NCBI GenBank assembly: GCA_017577485.1
Contig: PKRI01000032.1
Location: 1-25,777, forward strand
Direction: 5' to 3'
Origin: Bacillota bacterium
GTDB lineage: Bacteria > Bacillota > Sulfobacillia > Thermaerobacterales > RSA17
DNA: 25,777 nucleotides
The translations under genes and the position numbers were made by a program. This document shows, in pieces, positions 22,438 to 25,777 of this stretch; the first letter of the stretch is position 1, and each line of letters begins with the position of its first letter. The notes below the pieces were generated by a model that was given only the letters and a program-made list of their open reading frames with translations, was not told the DNA's origin and searched no databases.

Positions 22438-22863
22438 GGCCCGTCCCCTGCCCGGTGCCGCCGCCCGATTCTGCGGCCCGGTCCTGGCGCCCGGGTCCTG
22501 CGACCCAGTCCCGCGCGGTCCGGTTCTGCGCTTGCCTGCCCCTCCCGCTCCGGCTCCGTTGGTACCCTGAGCGGCTTCCTGTGACGGCGACCCGGTTGCA
22601 CCGGAAACGGCGGCCGTCAGGGATGCCCCCGGAGGCCGGTCCGGAGCGGGTGACGCCGTGGGGTTCCCCCATGGGCCGTGAAGGCGTTGCTGACGCCTTA
22701 TTTCCGAGAGAAGGGGGCACCCCTGGCCAGTCAAGGCACTCCGCGCGCCCTATTGGCCGGTCATGCCGGCTCCTTCACCCGCAACGGGCCGGAATAGGGA
22801 GTCCTCGACGCCTTAACATCCAGGAAAGCTGCCCGGACGACTACTTAGGGAACCACGGGCGCC
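22438..22863. repeat. Gene-free, degenerate-repeat spacer
   Basis: No gene is supported here. The first part (about 22462-22528) consists of degenerate 13-15-base units resembling CGCCCGGGTCCTG. Further on there are three copies of a CGCCTTA-centred block: GACGCCTTA at 22692-22700, GACGCCTTA at 22807-22815, and GGCGCCTTA at 22858-22866. The last two belong to 22-base blocks (22795-22816 and 22847-22868) that share AGGGA and CGCCTTA and agree at 15 of 22 positions. A 7-bp hairpin AAGGCGT/ACGCCTT (22681-22687 with 22693-22699) sits in the first copy. Confidence 0.5.
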
Positions 22864-23117
22864 TTACCGCACCGGCTTACCCCCGGACCGCCGGCCCCAG
22901 TCCCCGTCCATCTCCCGGATCATGGCCTCAGCCAGCCGGGCGCCGGTGTTGATGACGCCCCGCCCACCCGGTCCAGGGTGTCGGTGGGCCAGTGCCGGTT
23001 GGGGGGCAGGCCGCGGTCGTCCTCCGAACAAGACGTCCTAAAGTCGTCCCGAATGTCGAGATCCGGGAAGCGAAGAGCAGGCTGGTAGGGCGGAACACGG
23101 CCTGCAGGGACCTTCAC
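22864..23117 (-). pseudogene. C-terminal remnant of a hydrolase gene, possibly M28-type peptidase; frameshifted
   Basis: The minus strand encodes D-D-F-R-T-S-C-S-E-D-D-R-G, L-P-P-N-R-H-W-P-T-D-T-L-D-R-V. After a shift near 22957-22970 it continues G-V-I-N-T-G-A-R-L-A-E-A-M-I-R-E-M-D, then G-K-P-V-R and TAA at 22864. The H-W-P-T-D-T-L-D-R-V motif followed by a terminal helix resembles the end of M28-family aminopeptidases (H-T-P-x-D-T-L-D-x-V). No N-terminal domain is found upstream, so only the tail survives. The family assignment is tentative. Confidence 0.45.
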
Positions 23118-23176
23118 AGCCGCTCCGGCCGGATGGGACGTGCCTGGCGGCTGGCGTGCTCACCCGGCGGGAGGAC

Positions 23177-23914
23177 TCACCGGGACGTCATCGGCGGCTG
23201 CTGCCGGGCGGCGAAGTGCCCCAGGGTGATTTCGGCCACACGTTCCAGGTAGCTCCTCATGGCCCGCGCGGCCAGTTCCGTGTTCTGATCGCGGATGGCG
23301 GCCACGATCTCCCGCGACCGGTCAACCCAGGCCGCTAACTCCCCCGGGGGCGCGTACACCGCCTCCAGCAGCGGCGCATAGGCCTCGTGCCGGACGACGT
23401 TCAGCAGCGCCACGATCATCTGGTGGAGCAAATCGTTGTGCGATGCGGCAGCCAGCGCCAGGTGGAACTGAAAGTCCGGTTCCAGCGCGCTTTGCTGCTG
23501 GCGGACCGCTTCCTCGAGGCTTCGCAGCCAGTATTCCAGCCGGTGAAGATCCTCGACGGTGCGCCGCCCGGCCGCGAGCCTGGCCGCCTCCACCTCCAGC
23601 AGCATGCGGAACTCGAGAAACTGCCAGTAGGTATGCCCGTTCCGCACCATGGCCACCAGAACCGGCATGAGGACGGTGCCGAGATCCGGTGCCGTCACGT
23701 AGGAGCCGCGCGGCGTGACTTGGACAAGTCCCAGGGACGCCAGCGATGAGATGGCCTGCCTGACCGACGGCCGGCTCACACCCAGGGCCTTGGCGATGTC
23801 GCGTTCGGGCAACAACTGGTCACCCGGCGCCAGCTCCCCGTTGAGGATCATGTCCAGCAGCCGCTGCTGGACCAGTTGATGACGCCGGGGCTCGGTCTCT
23901 CTCTTGAGCTTCAC
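23177..23914 (-). CDS. GntR-family regulator, FadR/FCD subfamily
   Basis: This 245-residue transcription factor has an N-terminal winged helix (about 12-76) with G-D-Q-L-L-P-E-R-D-I-A-K-A-L-G-V-S-R-P-S and V-R-Q-A-I-S-S-L. The C-terminal all-helical FCD ligand domain has F-R-M-L-L-E-V-E-A-A-R-L-A and F-Q-F-H-L-A-L-A-A-A-S-H-N. In many FCD proteins a bound metal is held by further histidines (H in the h-r-x-I motif and in M-x-x-H-L). Here these read D-R-S-R-E-I-V and M-R-S-Y-L, so the metal site appears lost, as in FadR itself. The start is GTG 23914. It lies downstream of the flavoprotein gene and is its likely regulator, with a 17-bp tandem repeat between them. Confidence 0.9.
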   Translation of the reverse strand: MKLKRETEPRRHQLVQQRLLDMILNGELAPGDQLLPERDIAKALGVSRPSVRQAISSLASLGLVQVTPRGSYVTAPDLGTVLMPVLVAMVRNGHTYWQFLEFRMLLEVEAARLAAGRRTVEDLHRLEYWLRSLEEAVRQQQSALEPDFQFHLALAAASHNDLLHQMIVALLNVVRHEAYAPLLEAVYAPPGELAAWVDRSREIVAAIRDQNTELAARAMRSYLERVAEITLGHFAARQQPPMTSR

Positions 23915-23988
23915 GCGACCAGGAATCCCCTTTCGCAAGGCCCGCCTCGCACTTCCTCCGTTGGGCCGGCCGGGTCCTCCGGCTCGAT

Positions 23989-24107
23989 CCCGAGCGCTGC
24001 TCCGGCCCGAGCGTGCCGTCGGCCCGAGCGCGGCGCCAGCCCGAGCGAAGCACCGGCCCGAGCGAGGCACCGGCCCGAGCGTGCCGCCAGCGCGAGCGTG
24101 CCGCCGG
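23989..24107. repeat. Tandem repeat, seven 17-bp units
   Basis: The octamer CCCGAGCG recurs at 23989, 24006, 24023, 24040, 24057 and 24074, with a one-base variant CGCGAGCG at 24091. The spacing is exactly 17 bases every time. The consensus unit is CCCGAGCGNNGCNCCGG. Seven units span 119 bases in the gap between the flavoprotein stop (24150) and the GntR start (23914). Because 17 is not a multiple of three and both strands are open only by composition, this is not coding. Confidence 0.9.
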
Positions 24108-24149
24108 CGGCACCGCCTTCGCCCGGTCGTCGAGCCGCCGGCGGCGTGG

Positions 24150-25349
24150 TCAGCCCACGATGTTCATCCGGTACCCACCGCGGAACAGCCGGTTTTCCTG
24201 GAACCGCGTGATGCTGAAGGCGTTCAGGTCCAGATAGGTGCAGGTGCCGGTGGAGATGTACTCGGCCACGGCCTCGCCGGTGGCAGGCGACAGCTTAAAG
24301 GAATTGCCGCCCCCGCCGGCCACCTGCAGGTATCCGTCGATCCCGGGCACGGGGCCGAAGATCAAATGATGATCGGGCGTATGGCCGTCGATGCCGGTCC
24401 ATGCGCGGACCCGCTGCATCCCTTCCGCCCAGGGGCAGCGGCGCACCAGGTTGTCGTGCATCTCGGCCTCGAACAGGTCGCTGGGCCGCGGCGCGGGGGC
24501 ATCCGGGTCGGGTGTTTCGGTGGTCAGGGTTTCGTTCTCCAGGCGCCCCCCTCCGGCCAGCATCAGACCCGAGGCGTCAGGCCTGCAGTAGGTCATGTGG
24601 GGCATGTCCACCCAGGTGGGCGACGTTCGGGTCCATGCGGGGTTGCGGGGGTTCACCGCGATCATGCTCAGCGTCCCCGGCTTGATGGGCAGGTCGACGC
24701 CCACCATGGCCGCGATCCGGGGCGCCCAGGCACCGGCGCAGTTGACCACGTACCGGCACTGGATGGAATGCCCGCCGGCTTTCACACCCCGCACCCTGGA
24801 GCCGTCCAGTTCGATGCCGGTGACCTCGGTTTCCACCAGCACGTGGACGCCCAGTTCCTGAGCCCTGGCGGCAAAGGCGTTGGCGGTGGCGTAAGGATCC
24901 GCATATCCCGCCTGCCGCTCGAAAGCGCCCAGCGCCAGGCCGTCGGTCCGGAACCCGGGAATGTATCGCTCGACCTGCGCCGGCTCGATGATTTCGGTGT
25001 CCACGCCGATCCGCTGCTGGCGCGCCACCAGTTCCTCCATCACCCCGGCGTCGTCCTCGTCCACCATCAGCAGCATGCCGTTCTGCACGTAACCGACGGG
25101 CCGGCCCAACTCCGCCTCAAGCCCCTGCCACCGCTGCGCGGCCCGCAGGGCCAGGCGAATCATGGGCTCGTTGGTGTAATGGCAGCGGATGATGCCGCCG
25201 GACACGCCCGAAGCCCCGGAGCCGATGCTGCCCTTCTCCACCAGGGCTACCTCGAATCCGGCCTTGACCAGGTGATAGGCGGCACTGGCCCCGTGCACGC
25301 CGCCGCCGATGACCACCACATCCACCTTGTTGGGGACGCTCTGCAACAC
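24150..25349 (-). CDS. FAD-dependent glycine/D-amino-acid (sarcosine-type) oxidoreductase
   Basis: This 399-residue DAO-family flavoprotein resembles sarcosine oxidase beta subunits and glycine or D-amino-acid dehydrogenases. It has the FAD dinucleotide motif V-V-V-I-G-G-G-V-H-G-A-S (11-22), an acidic end of strand two (V-E-K-G, E38), and G-S-G-A-S-G-V-S-G-G-I. Also visible are Y-V-V-N-C-A-G-A-W-A and a C-terminal F-G-P-V-P-G-I-D-G-Y with V-A-G-G-G-G-N-S-F-K-L-S-P-A-T-G. The start is taken as GTG 25349 (AGGAG 7 bases upstream); GTG 25355 sits too close to that site. The substrate is not determined. The adjacent GntR/FCD regulator, and the racemase and aminopeptidase elsewhere in the window, would fit amino-acid catabolism. 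Confidence 0.87.
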   Translation of the reverse strand: MLQSVPNKVDVVVIGGGVHGASAAYHLVKAGFEVALVEKGSIGSGASGVSGGIIRCHYTNEPMIRLALRAAQRWQGLEAELGRPVGYVQNGMLLMVDEDDAGVMEELVARQQRIGVDTEIIEPAQVERYIPGFRTDGLALGAFERQAGYADPYATANAFAARAQELGVHVLVETEVTGIELDGSRVRGVKAGGHSIQCRYVVNCAGAWAPRIAAMVGVDLPIKPGTLSMIAVNPRNPAWTRTSPTWVDMPHMTYCRPDASGLMLAGGGRLENETLTTETPDPDAPAPRPSDLFEAEMHDNLVRRCPWAEGMQRVRAWTGIDGHTPDHHLIFGPVPGIDGYLQVAGGGGNSFKLSPATGEAVAEYISTGTCTYLDLNAFSITRFQENRLFRGGYRMNIVG

Positions 25350-25407
25350 GTTCACGCTCCTGCCCGGAGTGTCTGGAGGGTCCCAGTACCCCCGTGAGGC
25401 ACTGAGA

Positions 25408-25777
25408 TTGGAGTTCCGTTGGTCAGACCACGAATTCGCTGGACAAATTCGGTTTCCCTTTAACCGGAAGATTATCCTGGTTCCCTCGGAGGAGCTGCGG
25501 GCGCTCATGGCGCGTTTTCAACATGTCACCGTCGACCTGGGCGCGGGCGACGGGCGCCACGAGCTGCGCCTGGCCCGCAGCCGCCCGGACCGGTTCCGTC
25601 TGGCTCTGGACGCCGACGCAGAGGCCCTGCGGGAAGCGTCGGCCCGGGCAGCGCGCAAGGCCCGGGCGCGGCGGCGTCACCAACCCGGCTTTCGGGCGCA
25701 TGCGGGAGGAGGCGTGCCCCGGCCGGTGGCCGGGGGGGCCGGGGGGGGCCCCAAGGGGACGGAACGGGGTGGCCGAC
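25408..25777 (+). pseudogene. Class I SAM-dependent methyltransferase, 16S rRNA (KamB/NpmA)-like; partial, frameshifted
   Basis: The frame from TTG 25408 (or ATG 25507) contains V-P-S-E-E-L-R-A-L, the SAM-binding motif V-T-V-D-L-G-A-G-D-G-R, L-R-L-A-R-S-R-P-D-R-F, a L-D-A-D motif and A-L-R-E-A-S-A-R-A-A-R-K. This order matches 16S rRNA A1408 methyltransferase-like proteins, where R-K is normally followed by P-A-R-G-G-x-x-N. Here that continuation (G-G-V-T-N-P-A-F) is in another frame, so a shift lies around 25660-25680. Long G-runs (25734-25748) follow. The window ends before the protein would, so completeness cannot be judged. Divergent from the flavoprotein gene. Confidence 0.5.

Noticed and set aside
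23989..24107. CRISPR array
   Set aside because: The units are contiguous 17-mers with no spacers between repeats and no cas genes nearby.
23904..25397. 497-codon plus-strand open frame opposite the DAO-type flavoprotein and across the tandem repeat
   Set aside because: It is antisense to a protein with clear FAD motifs, and its repeat-derived part has a 17-base period that cannot be a coding repeat.

Overview
The window comes from a very GC-rich bacterium. Strong AGGAGG-type ribosome sites, frequent GTG/TTG starts, a bacillithiol-transferase-type YfiT protein, copper-amine-oxidase-type stalk domains and a TPP-riboswitch thi operon with thiW point to a high-GC Bacillota (Thermaerobacter/Symbiobacterium-like, possibly thermophilic). 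This assignment is an inference from gene content. No rRNA, tRNA or CRISPR array was seen.

Layout. (1) 1-2281: insertion sequences. An IS256-like end runs off the left edge, a remnant of a second DDE transposase follows, and a complete IS1634-family element sits inside the 3' part of a secreted stalk-domain gene. (2) 3126-4993: an hflK-hflC SPFH pair. (3) 5352-7013: a large FAD-dependent dehydrogenase, convergent with an HD hydrolase (7240-7818). (4) 7925-9892: a single-chain GmrSD-type (DUF262 + DUF1524/HNH) defence protein with an extra C-terminal domain and visibly lower GC, followed by yfiT. (5) 10597-14569: an M29-type aminopeptidase, a broken OPT-type transporter, a truncated Asp/Glu racemase and an MFS transporter, all on the minus strand. 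(6) 14753-17445: a zinc-ribbon membrane protein, a broken VOC gene, an ABC exporter pair and a PadR regulator that has lost its DNA-binding half. (7) 17572-20805: TPP riboswitch, terminator hairpin and thiM-thiE-thiD-thiW, a coherent thiazole-salvage and thiamine-phosphate operon. (8) 20826-25777: a frameshifted SDR, a cyclase-family hydrolase with an altered metal motif, a repeat-rich gene-free stretch, a peptidase-like remnant, a GntR/FCD regulator, a 7 x 17-bp tandem repeat, a glycine/D-amino-acid-oxidase-type flavoprotein, and the frameshifted start of a 16S rRNA methyltransferase-like gene.

The most striking overall property is the density of broken genes. Some breaks are single-base-type frameshifts (stalk protein, OPT twice, VOC, SDR, peptidase remnant, methyltransferase). 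Others are clean truncations or junctions (racemase/OPT, PadR, VOC 5' end, IS-interrupted genes). The single-base shifts may be true decay or sequencing indels in GC-rich runs. The truncations cannot be explained by single-base errors. The best candidates for something little described are the C-terminal domain of the GmrSD-like protein and the exactly periodic 17-bp array between the flavoprotein and its likely regulator.
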